Assembly (NCBI RefSeq): GCF_964275005.1
Contig: NC_092704.1
Coordinates: 5,786,048 to 5,850,047 of the forward strand
Length of the DNA stretch: 64,000 bases
From: Diadema setosum
Taxonomy: Eukaryota; Echinodermata; Echinoidea; Diadematoida; Diadematidae
Reading direction: 5' to 3'
Below the pieces are notes generated by a model, which was not told the DNA's origin, made no database searches, and saw only the letters and a program-made list of their open reading frames with translations. The translations under genes were made by a program, and so were the position numbers. This document shows, in pieces, positions 1-10,602 of this stretch (position 1 is the stretch's first letter; every line of letters starts with the position of its first letter).

Positions 1-56
1 TGGGTGTCTTCAAGAGAGCAAGAGATTCAGTGGTGAGAGGGAGATTGAGGTGTATC

Positions 57-145
57 AGGGTGTGTGTGCGTGTGTGCGTGAGTATTTGCAAGTATGCGTG
101 TGTCTGCATGTGTGTTTTATGAGAGAGAGAGAGAGAGAGAGAGAC
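57..145. repeat. TG-rich and (GA)n microsatellites
   Basis: A degenerate TG/TGCG tract is followed by a pure GA run at about 121-144. This is simple-sequence DNA with no coding potential; short frames across it are low-complexity artefacts. Confidence 0.8.
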
Positions 146-1181
146 AGTATGCAAAGTGAATGCAAGTTCAATTTTGTTATTGTGTAAAATCTAATTGTCG
201 CGTCCACATGAATTTTGCCAAGAAGGAAAAAAAAATACAAAAAAAAAAGAATAAATGTAAAGATCAGTAAAGCTTACATGCCGAAAAAAAAAAAAGCAGT
301 GGTAAATTTTTGCTAGGGTGGGGTGGGCGGGGGGATGGGTAGGTAAAGTTGAAAGTGGGATATGTTTGACTGTACTGGCAGAAATTTTGATTTTCTTTCA
401 ATGATGTGAACTTTGCTTCTCACGTTTTCCACCCTTCACGTGAGGAGACAAGAGGAAGTCTAGCCGTCAGCTCGACAACTCGCACAAGACTCGTTCTTGG
501 TTGATGCCAATCCAAAACTCTTTGTGGCTACCACACCTGAACCCTCGGCAACTTCTGGCTGATACAATGTCAGTGTCCGCAGCAAGGTGTTTCAAATCTG
601 ATGTGTTTGTCTTTTTTTTATTGCGAATCGAAAACATAGGGAAGATAATGTGCTTTGGTGTCGAGTTCGTAGCTGAGAATTCAGTGGAGTTTTTCGCGTT
701 GTCCGGCTGACGGCGGATAAATGAGGAAGGGTGGATTCTTTAGGGCCATTTGTTGTGTGTCTGGATTGATATGGACCTACCTCAGTTTTCTCTTCCAAAA
801 TACATCCCTTGAGCAGTTGACAAAACGCTTCCCATGCAGAGGAGTTCGTCTCAAGGAAGGGAGAAGATGAAGTGGGGTCACCAGCGTGCGCATGTGAGAG
901 CGGAATTTTGATATTTGTAGGGTTTAACCAAAATTTTACTCAGTATTTGTTACTCAAAAGTCATGGTGTCTTGATAGAATTGCCTTACTGTACAAAAAAA
1001 GTACCTCAGAAAAAGAAAAAAAAAGAGAGAGTGAAGGTGTTATGTAATGCGGTGCACCCGACCACGTTGCTGCAAGAGTGGAGGTGAGAAGGGTTTCCAA
1101 CTGCTTCTTGTTGAGGTGCTGAGGGATTAGAAAACTCTTCTGCATGGCACAAGAAATGGCTCTAAAGTCTAAAAATTGAAA

Positions 1182-1260
1182 CAAACACACACACACACAC
1201 ACACGCAAAAGTGATAAAAAAAACAAACAAACATACACACACACACACAAAAAAAAAATG
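1182..1260. repeat. (CA)n microsatellites
   Basis: Two CA runs, about 1185-1204 and 1231-1248, are separated by A-rich sequence. This is ordinary simple-sequence DNA. Confidence 0.8.
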
Positions 1261-4200
1261 GACAGCAAACCTTGACTTGTGCAGCATCACACCGTGACTG
1301 TTGACTAAACGAAACGTTGCCTCATTTTGGCACCCAGAGCAAGCTGGTAAAGTAGTTGATATAAGCAAACAACATTCCGGCAGCCATCTTTAAAAGGTTT
1401 AATTTTCAAAGTTTTTGGAAGTATTCGTACAAATTGCTTTGAAGTGTGGAAAAAAAAAAGAAGCCAAACACTTTTCTAGGAGATGATAAAAAGGGCAACA
1501 GTATTAACTTTACAATGCAACAAAGACATGGGGATTTGGGATGGGATTTATTTTATTTTTGTTTTATTTGTCTTTCCTTTTCTGATGAATGTGGATTCCT
1601 TCAAATATTACTAAAAGAAACTCGGACGATTGTTGCAAGTCTGAGAGAATTGTATATTTTGTGGCCAGTCAAAGAAAGAAAAAGAGAATTTATATTTCTT
1701 ACTTTATTTTTTACTTTTGATATAAAAAAATGAAAAAATGAACTCAATTCATAGTGGTGAAAATGACATGTTCTGTCGATTTTCCTTTCCCCCCAAACCT
1801 GGACTAGACATGCAGGTCCACAGACAGTAGAATAATATCTTTCATTGGCAAGCCCTGTATACTTCACTCCAATAACCCTCAAAAGAAAGGAAAAGTTGGA
1901 GGAAATGCATACTTATCTCATTTAATATGGTCAATTATTTGTCATCCCACCTTTTGGACGAGTGAAAGGAAAGATATAGCAGTTGCCTCGCCCTTGTACA
2001 ATATTCGACAAACTTTTGAAACGAAAAAAAAAAGAAGAATCATCCAAGAAGTATTACAATTCCCTTTACTCATCCACTGCAGGATTGCTGCAGCTAAATT
2101 TTGGTGCCAAATGTTCTTGTTTTGCTAGGTTTTGATTGTATTACATTTCAGTCTGGGCCACCATGGCCCCCTGTATGCAAGCTCGAGTTAGAATGGAACA
2201 AGACTGGGTGTATATGATGGCCGTATGTCTTCTATAGAGCAGCGGAGGAGGAGTAGGAGGAAGAGGAGTAAAAACAGAGGCCAGAGGATTTGGCTCGTGT
2301 AGGATTATTGCTGCCACATCAGTCAAGCTTGTTAGTTTCCCAGACCTCAACATCTTAGGCCTACTCTGGAAACACATAAACTTAACAAAAAACCAAAAAA
2401 AAAAAGCAAAAAAAAAAAAAAACAAGTTATACAAAGGCTAATGAGAGCCTGTTATTGCATTTTTCCCCGACAGCTTCGTGCCTGGAAGCTGCGGGCGTTA
2501 CTATCTGCACCCATTTGCCATATTAAGCCGATTGGGTAGATTTGATACGATGCTGATTTACGCAGACCCACCATCATCTTGCGTAATCGTATCTCATTGT
2601 TTTCTGTTGGGAGTGCCATTTTGTTTTTCCTCACGATTCTGAGCTGGTTCAGCCGCCTATTTCAAGTCGTTCTTATTTTATTGATTATTCTCTCTTTTTT
2701 TTTCCCCCCGTGTGTGCCAAGCACATCCGTTGTGCATGAATCTGATAATGGGATGTTGCGTTGCTGTCAAAAGTGTACAAGCTTGTCTTTGGGGGCTGTT
2801 TGATTGGAGTCCACAGACCAGATTCCCATGTTCTGTACGGAATGCAGCACATGTTGGCAGCCCAAGGGCCCCTACACGAATGTCAGCTAGGGAGATGAGA
2901 AACGTGTCACTTGGAATAGTTGGCTGTACCCGACTAGGCGATAAAAATGGCTTCCACTACAGTGTATGTGCACATAGTCACAAGTGGAGACGTATATATC
3001 TTTTGTGATTTTTCAGTCTTCTTTTACTCTCGTATTTTCCTCATTGATTGAATAATGTTGTATTTACTTGTAATTAATTAGCGCAGTAAGATAGAAACAC
3101 TGCCGGCGGCTTTCCAACTCGGGTCGCGCGTCACTCGGGCGACCAAGAGGAGGGGGCCGTCTGGCTGAGTTCTCGGTCAGATCATTTTGTAGTTTTGAAG
3201 TACAAGGAACATTGGTAAGAACGATGCTTTTGAGTTCAGTCAGTGTTGTACGTGAGTTACCAGTGACTGGGCATCCACTCCATTGTAGTATGATGTATTA
3301 CTAACACTTGCATTGATTGTTCAGCAGCATGTTGTCTTGTCTCGGGTACAATGAAAGATCTGGTGAACTTTTACTAACAGTTATTGTTGATGAATTTACA
3401 AAACAAAAAAAGAAAAAGAGATGCATGGTAGTTAAAAGAAGTGAATGGCAAAGAGGGGTTTGTTTGCTATGCCTTACGATATAGCAGTTTACCCCCCTAA
3501 CAATGCTTGCACCATTTCCAGGCTTTGCCTCTGAAAGAAGAGCTCACTGTTTGCCTTGAAGAAAACTCCATATGGTCTGGTAAACACAGTAGATGTACAT
3601 ACTTGAATCGGGAAAAACATGAAAATATCACTCTTGTTACCAAAACGTGTTCATATTGTAGAGCTAGTAATTGCATGACATTTTTTTTTTTTCTGTTGTC
3701 TAGTATATGGTTGGTAGATGTAAAATCGCAACGTATATATTTCCCAATGGTACATTGTTCTTGTTGGCCACAAATGGCAAAAGGAGAAAAAGAGTGGAAA
3801 AAACAACAACAAAACAACAGCACGTAGAAGTTACCAATGAAACCTCCTGAGTTGGGATTTACAGTAATCATTGCACGTTTCAGTCCGTTTGTTTGTTTGG
3901 GGGTAAAGGACTTTATGTCTTTAGTAATGGCCCATCTCAGGCAGTGCCGGGATGAAGTCAGAGTAGTGTACATTTTACATGTTAAAATACTATTTTGCCT
4001 ACTATATTCATGTAATTTGAAAAAGAAATAAGGAGAAATGTTCAATTTTGGAGTATTTTTTGATTTTTAATTTTTTTTTTCTTCAATTGAATGATTGTAC
4101 ATTTATTGTAGATTTAGCTTTGACATTTGCACCATCTTACATGTTCAGTTCATTCTTATGCAGTCGGGCATTCTCCACTTGTGACTATATGTGTATCGCC

Positions 4201-4700
4201 ATGGTGAAGTTTATTCACACTTTCAGTTTATAGAACCGATCTAGCGTGTTTCATCATATTTCGTTTTCATTCATTGTGACTTCCAAGCGTACAATATATC
4301 AACGCTTATTTGTGAAAATCGTGTCAATAAGCTTTTGTCTCGGAGCATCCACACTTTTTCTCGGCTTGTAGCGAACACATTCACACTACCTCTACTACAC
4401 ACTTCAGTCTCTACAGATTCCAGGCAATACAGCCTCCGTGCAAGACGTGTAGTCTCTGATATCTGATCGGGGGGTTGCAAAGTGAAGGGAGGCGGTCTTA
4501 ATTATCCTAGTCGTGCTTGCCGGTGAATAAAACGGGTGTTAGATATATATATTACCGGTGTAGTGCGACTGGATGGTGCTAGTAACCTTCGTCCACTGTA
4601 CAGCTCTCCGACAGACAGATTCTAGCATCTACATATGTTATTTGTTGGATCAAAGCACATGCTCAATAAACTCATACACTCTCTTTTTATGTACTGCAAC

Positions 4701-5700
4701 GTGTGAAGCGAAAAAAAAGAAAAGAAAAATGGATGTTACACTTATCTCTATTCAATCACCGGATCTTGGATGTGTCTTAATAACATACTTGATATTGAAA
4801 GCAATGTTGATTGTTGTGTTGTACAGTCCAGCCAGGGTGCTTTTGACCGCTGCTGGTGAGATGGTCAATGCGTCGAGGCTTGTGAGTCATCTTGTGTGTA
4901 TTTATTTTATCATGCCTTGTATTTCTATAGCAAATGCTGCGTACTCCCGTCGGTGGGATACAAGTTTTAAAAGGTGTTGTAATAAAATTGAAACATGTAT
5001 GCCAACATTTTGTGTGAAAGGGGGACAAGAGGATCCATGAGTCGGCAAAGCTGTACTTGTGTAGCTGAGATGATTTTCTCGAGTTCTCCTCTTTTGTTAG
5101 AGCATTTTGCTTGTCATGACAGGCATGCGAGATATTGACGTAGACACACAGCTCAGAACCAGAGAAGGAAATTGTCAAGACCAAAACTCTGTGACGCCGT
5201 GCTATGATTTGCACATGGCAAAGAAAAAAAACTAGAAAACAGCTCTACACTCTTCGTAGATATACTAGTGTGTGGAATCTCCATTGAGACATGTGACATT
5301 GCTTAAACACCAGAATCTGCGATGCATGAAGACCAGTGTTTTCCGTTTTTCTCCAGTATGCTAGATCGAGCTCTATATATTTTACTCTGTGGACCTGTAA
5401 GGAAACAAAAACTCAATTGTCAAACCCCAGGAGTATCACACACAACAGAATAACTGGGTTTTTCTTCTGTTACATGTCCATAAAGCAAGATTTAAACGTA
5501 TAATCAACACAACATACTGGTTATCTAGTTTAAACATTCTTTTACCGCCCGTTTGCCATTTGTTCATTTACACATTTTTTTTTTCTGTTTCCGAACCTCG
5601 GAAATAAATTATTCAAGTTAGAACGCAGAAACATCGAGAGTGGTGTCTTTTTTTGTGTTTGTTGTAGAAGAGGTATTCAAAAGGTGTGTATGTGTAGGTA
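4701..5700. other. Non-coding stretch without recognised features
   Basis: No exon, RNA gene or repeat that I can name. Two overlapping frames of about 150 codons on opposite strands (4573-5040 and 4777-5214) lack domain motifs and splice context. Confidence 0.3.
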
Positions 5701-5714
5701 TAAAACTATAAGAG

Positions 5715-5826
5715 TTTGTGTGTGTGTGTGTGTGTGTGTGCGTGTGTGCGTGACTGTGTGTGTGTGGTGTGCATGTGCGTTTGTCTCTGTGTGTGCATGT
5801 ATGTGTGTCCGTGTGTGCAAGTATGG
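5715..5826. repeat. (TG)n microsatellite
   Basis: A long TG/TGCG tract, pure at about 5718-5740 and degenerate afterwards. Confidence 0.85.
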
Positions 5827-5906
5827 GTGTAGTGTATTATTGTAAATGCATTGTATCAGATTATATGCCTTAGAAATGCATTTTTTAGCAGAAGTGCAAT
5901 TCTGTC

Positions 5907-6410
5907 TTAAGGACAAGTCCACCTTCATATACATGTGGATTGAGTGAATGCTGTACTGTTAGTAGAACACATCAGTAAAAGTTTTAGGAAAATCAGACAA
6001 TCCGTTCAAAAATTATGAATTTTTAAAGTATCTGCGCAGTCATTGCTGGATGAGAAGACTACTACAATGTATGATGTCACATGCGTAAAATGATATAAGA
6101 AAAGAGTGTACATTTTCTCAACTTGTCACTGACATATGTTAAGGGTAATATTATTCCCCCTGCCTTCTGAAAGAGGGAAGTCAAGTGTTCTTTTATTATG
6201 CGAGAAAAGTGACAATATGTTGAATTTTCTTTATATTTTCTGTAACTTATCGTTGTATACATGTGACATCACAAGCTGTAATAGTCTTCTCATCCAGCAG
6301 TGACTTTTGAACGGATTGTCCAATTTTCCTCAAACTCTCACTGATGTGTTCTGCTAATATTGCTGCATTCACTCAATCCACATGTCTATGAAGGTGATCT
6401 TGTCCTGTAA
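5907..6410. mobile_element. Foldback/MITE-like element, family A copy 1
   Basis: The two ends are long inverted repeats: the left end begins TTAAGGACAAG and the right end closes CTTGTCCTGTAA. The arms share a tract containing GTGGATTGAGTGAATGC, and a second inner pair containing GGATGAGAAGACTA. The interior is AT-rich with no coding frame. A related element lies at 58232-58695 and a fragment near 56411-56510, so this is a dispersed family. Non-autonomous DNA element is the likely class; superfamily unassigned. Confidence 0.75.
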
Positions 6411-6785
6411 GGAAATCCAGAGAGGGATAGAATAATTGCTTGTAGGGCTAATTTGCCAGTTATTAGAGCTCATATCGAGTAGAAGTGAGCTCTGTGAAGC
6501 ATTCACTAACCTTGATAGTGAAGAAAGAGTGTTTTTGAACACTGCACACTATGTGCATGAAGCCTGTGGCATTACACATCATTGACAACTGGAGTGGGCA
6601 TCGATGTGAACAATGCATGCTACAAACCCTTTTCAATTAATCTCAGATCCTTGTATGATACAATGTACCAAGTGTTTATCAGGTATGCGTACATAATATG
6701 CGTATTCCACCTCCCAGTACATACAAACATACACTTACACACGCACATATTATACTGATATGTATGCATGTGCATGTATGTGTGC
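6411..6785. other. Non-coding stretch without recognised features
   Basis: Moderately AT-rich DNA. I see no gene or repeat structure. Confidence 0.3.
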
Positions 6786-6877
6786 TAACCCGTTGAGGAT
6801 GGACTGATTTTGCTACAACACGCATTTCCCATAGACACCTGCCCGAGTATACTCATGACTCGTCCTCATTGGGTTAA
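6786..6877. mobile_element. Short MITE (about 90 bp), family B copy 1
   Basis: The ends are inverted: TAACCCGTTGAGGATGG at the left, and CCTCATTGGGTTAA at the right. The interior carries CGAGTATACTC, seen in the other copies at 15851, 39114 and 49988. It is too short to encode anything and is a non-autonomous element. Confidence 0.75.
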
Positions 6878-7936
6878 TGTATATTTGTATGTTTGTGATA
6901 TATGCATATACACTGTATTCTACTCACATACACAGATTATATCACGCATACATCCAAACATTCATCCACACACAAATACAACATGCATACATGCATTGTA
7001 TACACACATATGACCCAACATAGGCCTACTCCTGTGCACATGCTTACACAATAAGGCATGACATTCATAAGAGGTATAGGCCCTATGGTTATATACTAAA
7101 CTATATATATATATTTTTTTTAAATACATGTATTATATAGTATGAGACTGTATACACTCAACACACATAAACACATACACAAAAAGAAGAAAGTCAACAC
7201 CTTTTCGAGTTCATATTTCTCCTAGAATATTTGGCTAAAGATTAATGGATTATATACTATATTAAGGGTAATTTAATTGGCTATCAACCTGGTACTAAGT
7301 AGGTCAGTGAAAAGGCAAACTTTGTGCATGAGTGAACATGTTCATTTTTCTCTTCCAAGGCACATCAACAAAAATAATGCAAAAATGAACAAGTTGTCAT
7401 TCCAAAAGACAAATTAAATAAAACAACAAACGTGAATGAAAAAAAGCAAAAAAAAAAAAGCAAAAAACCCAAACAAACAAACAAACAAAAAACCAAACCA
7501 AAACAAAACAAAAAACACAAAAACCTATGATCTCTTTCCTGTCTATGTAGCCTCAAAGATTAAAACAAAAAGGCTGAAAATAGTGAAGGAAAATGAAGAA
7601 TATTCTGTAAAACCCAAATTCAAATGGCATTAGAGAAGAAGCAATAATGACAAAAAAATGATAGAAATTTGAAATATGTCAAATTTGGAAAATTTGAAAC
7701 AATATTGAGTTCTTGAGTTCTCATGAATTCTTCAAATCCTGAATTAATAAGAGTGAAGTAAAGAAATTTCATCAATTTAATCACCTTTGTGGCTTTACTT
7801 CGTATGACATGGGAGTTGACAGAAAATTCTTATTTTCCCCTTTTAGTTTTCCACTTTGTTTTGTTTAAGGCTATGAAAAGATACAAGAGAATGAAAAATT
7901 TATTTTTCTATTTCATTCATGTCTCTTATTGAGATA
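6878..7936. other. Non-coding AT-rich stretch
   Basis: It holds a TA run near 7105, an A-rich tract with repeated AAAC units near 7440-7520, and no recognisable coding exon. Confidence 0.3.
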
Positions 7937-8203
7937 AATTGTGACCCGCTACAACAAAAGGATCCTAAAGTCCCTGACGGGCGAACCAAGCATGGCCCAG
8001 AAAAAATGCTATTTTCTGGCCTTTCCTTTGATCATTTAGCTTCGAAATTTCGGCAGATGATAGAAGATACATTAGACTACAAAATTATGTAAAAACAGAA
8101 ATCCGAATGTTTTGACAGATTTTGGTGTTCTGACTTCAAACTTGATTTTCTCGGCTCACCCGTCAGCGACTTTAGGATCCTTTTGTTGTAGCGGGTCACA
8201 ATT
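7937..8203. mobile_element. Foldback/MITE-like element with about 45-bp terminal inverted repeats
   Basis: The left end AATTGTGACCCGCTACAAC is mirrored at the right by GTTGTAGCGGGTCACAATT. The inverted match runs on through an AAAAGGATCCTAAAGTC segment and a CTGACGGG/CCCGTCAG pair. The element is about 267 bp and has no transposase. Confidence 0.75.
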
Positions 8204-9030
8204 GGTCTTTTGTTATTGTTTTCTTGAAGAGCATTTGCAAATGAATGAACATGGACCCTGTGGTAGGATCCATGGAATGCCACAAAATGCCAATTTTTGC
8301 AATTTTTACTTTTGTACATTGGAGGAAAAAAAAGCCGAATGTGTTCACTCATGTGTAAAGTTTCCCTTTGTATTGTCAGACCTACCAGGTTGATTGCCAA
8401 TTAAATTTCCGTTAATATGGTATTTGAGTGCACTGATTTTTAGCAAAATCATCACGAAAAATATGAACTGGAAAAAGTGTTCACTTTTTTTTTGGCCGAG
8501 TGTATTTTTAAAGACGAGTTTGCTGCCCTCAACGTTCTTGCATCATCACCTTAGAAACTTGCAAAGCCGATGAAGCTTTGCGTGCAGAAATTTCCTGCCT
8601 GTTCTTGTATGAAGGCAAGCCGAATCGGTTTTTATGGTGAGTCTCATGTTGGGGTGAAACATTTTGCTGAAAAGATGCCAGGCGTCTGTTACCCTGCTGT
8701 TTTAGTTTAAATATCAGAGACTGGCATGGAATTTGGTCACAGTGGACTAGCTTAGCTCACAGTCGAGTCGTTTTCTGCCTCGCTAGTCCCACATGTGTTG
8801 AAAGTTGTTGGCCAACGAAGTCTACAGTACAGAGGCTAACTAGAATAATCTATAGCCCGATCCCGACCAGCAGTAGACGCTGTGCTATGCTATTTATGCA
8901 GCGACTGGGCTGTGTATAGTTACAGAGGCTACGGTTACTCGAGAAGAGACGAATTCAATCTGATTGATTTGCTAAATAGACACTATAAACGACCTTACTT
9001 GCGTTATACTCCGGCAAAATCGTGAAATAC
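8204..9030. other. Non-coding stretch without recognised features
   Basis: I see no exon or repeat with clear ends. Confidence 0.3.
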
Positions 9031-9031
9031 T

Positions 9032-9455
9032 ATACGTATACTAGGCCCCACCGCAGTGCGCGTGCACCCGTGCGTTAGCAAGCAAGGTTAGGTTAGGGTT
9101 AGGGTTTAGGGTTAGGTAGGGTTGTATTTATGGTTAAATTGGCCGTTGAATTAGTCAAGGGACTTCAGGGAGTCCTTCCGAGAATAAAAAGTAGAAGACC
9201 AAAGAAAAAAACGGGAGAAAGGGAGGACGAAAGATGCTATGCTGTGGAAATCGGCGCCACCGCCGTATGCATCTCGCGTAAACGCCGTTTGGTGGGGCCG
9301 CATTCACGAGTATTATACTGTGGAAGAAAGCCCCACCGCCATGCTTACCTACCGATGAACGCCACACGGTGGGGCTGAATTCACGAGTATAAACGGGCGA
9401 GCCGCCGTAGTATTTGTACGGACACGCAGTGGTGGGGTCTATACTCCTATACTTT
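9032..9455. mobile_element. Putative foldback element carrying telomere-like repeats
   Basis: The left end (GTATACTAGGCCCCACCGCAG) is inverted relative to the right end (CAGTGGTGGGGTCTATACTC). Additional GGTGGGGC/GCCCCACC pairs lie inside at 9291-9376. A telomere-like tract sits at 9082-9125. The limits are approximate, and a locally rearranged GC-rich repeat is an alternative. Confidence 0.45.
9082..9125 (+). repeat. Interstitial telomere-like repeat (TTAGGG type)
   Basis: About six degenerate units of TTAGGG, with variants GGTTAGGTTAG and GGGTTTAGGG. This is the metazoan telomere unit, but the tract is short and internal, so it is an interstitial copy rather than a chromosome end. Confidence 0.8.
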
Positions 9456-9610
9456 AGGGGTTAGTCCAGGGTTTATGACATGTTGATGTTGGGACTAAAT
9501 TATAAACAGTATTTTTCAGCTCGGCACGTTAATACCCTTCCCCCTTTCAGGCTCAGCTCAGTCCATGTAGACCCCGGCGATAACGTTAGAAGGCGAAGGT
9601 AGGCCTAGAG

Positions 9611-9707
9611 GTACACTCCAAAATCGTGAATTTGACCACACGCGAAATTGTCAGGAAGTCCCGATTTACAACAAATTTGACTCGCTAAATTTATGGCGTA
9701 TACAGTA
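9611..9707. mobile_element. CTGTA/TTCGCG-type MITE fragment (family C)
   Basis: The tract has ACGCGAAATTGTC, GTCCCGATT, and an outer ATACAGTA end. The same pieces occur in order at 60067-60316 and 28627-28809. The left terminus is incomplete. Confidence 0.5.
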
Positions 9708-9944
9708 GGGTTGGGGGTACCACCTATCGTCACCCTAAGGATCTGTAGCTTGTTTATTCTAAAAATATAACACAAATTCGCCTAATTCTTACCTCAAATA
9801 TGCCATAAATACTGCAGTTTTGAATGTCGTGACCGTCTCGTTGATTATGAATCTCCGTTTTAAAATAGCGCAATTTTAGTGCGTGCGTTCCGTTTTCTTC
9901 GTGCAGCTAAAAAGGGTACCTTGCAATCGGCACCCCCTCCCCTC

Positions 9945-10028
9945 CATAGGTATACACGTGAATTTCACAGCATAGGTAATACACGTGAATTTCACCACAT
10001 ATAGGTAATACACGTGAATTTCACAGCC
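9945..10028. repeat. Minisatellite, three units of about 30 bp with CACGTG
   Basis: Three successive units contain ACACGTGAATTTCAC, spaced about 29-32 bp. Each contains CACGTG, an E-box hexamer. The array lies about 420-500 bp upstream of the ZSWIM2 start codon. Confidence 0.75.
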
Positions 10029-10360
10029 ATGCGTCGTTACTGAGCAGATGTGTAATTTTTAGCTTGGTTTGTTTGAGTTTGATTTTTGTTTCTTCGTTTT
10101 TATTGTCTTTATAGCTAATGACACTTAATCCCGCGCGTACCTTTTCGTTCTATACGCAAACAGCCATGATACGCTGGGTGCCGATGTGAAGGTGCCCTGC
10201 TGATAGGTGGTGCCCCAACCATACACAAAGAAACATGTTCTCCACATTTTATTTCATTTTTTATTTTTATTCTTTTTTTTTAAACAGAAGGTTCTACACA
10301 GAAAATCAGTGCCTCAGAACTAGTGTTGTATGTAGGTTTCTTTCTCCTTTCTTCCCTCAG

Positions 10361-10449
10361 AGTCGAGGACAATGCTGTCGATGCCATGAAATGAGGCAGG
10401 AAGTCGGAAGTCTCGGGGGAGGACGAGTAGAGTGAAGAGTGTTGTGGGA
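10361..10449 (+). other. ZSWIM2: ZSWIM2 5' UTR (part)
   Basis: A pyrimidine-rich tract ending CTTCCCTCAG at 10351-10360 is a plausible splice acceptor, which would make this the UTR part of an exon that follows a non-coding first exon. An in-frame TGA at 10387-10389 rules out an upstream start within it. Transcript evidence is needed for the true 5' end. Confidence 0.4.
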
Positions 10450-10602
10450 ATGGCCATCAGGAGTGTCCCGTGGCAGAGAACTGTATCCGACGCCGTCTCC
10501 TGGCATCAGGATGAGGCTCAGTCGGCCACCATCTACATCCTTCGGGAGACGGGGCCCACGGGTTTCTTGCTCAAGGAAGAAGGCGAGAGCAAAAAAATCA
10601 AA
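10450..10602 (+). CDS. ZSWIM2: ZSWIM2 coding exon 1 (residues 1-51)
   Basis: This exon carries the conserved N-terminal block with SWHQDEAQSATIYILRE and GPTGFLL found in animal ZSWIM2. It ends in phase 0 at AA|GTAAGT. Confidence 0.9.

Larger units (their letters stand above)
1..4700. other. Non-coding stretch, possibly part of an upstream gene's 3' UTR
   Basis: I recognise no coding exon here. Open frames in this stretch are short, low in complexity, and overlap one another on both strands without family motifs. The DNA has mononucleotide runs and CA/GA microsatellites. Two AATAAA hexamers on the plus strand, near 4526 and 4667, could end a transcript from a gene left of the window. That reading is inference only; transcript data would decide it. 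Confidence 0.2.

Noticed and set aside
3497..4045. 182-codon minus-strand frame
   Set aside because: No domain motifs, rich in Phe/Lys runs from homopolymers, and overlapped by plus-strand frames of equal quality; no splice or promoter context.
4573..5214. Overlapping frames of 155 (+) and 145 (-) codons
   Set aside because: They lie on opposite strands of the same DNA, with no recognisable motif. Chance frames are the simplest reading.
9082..9125. True chromosome end
   Set aside because: The tract is short, degenerate, and flanked on both sides by ordinary genomic DNA.
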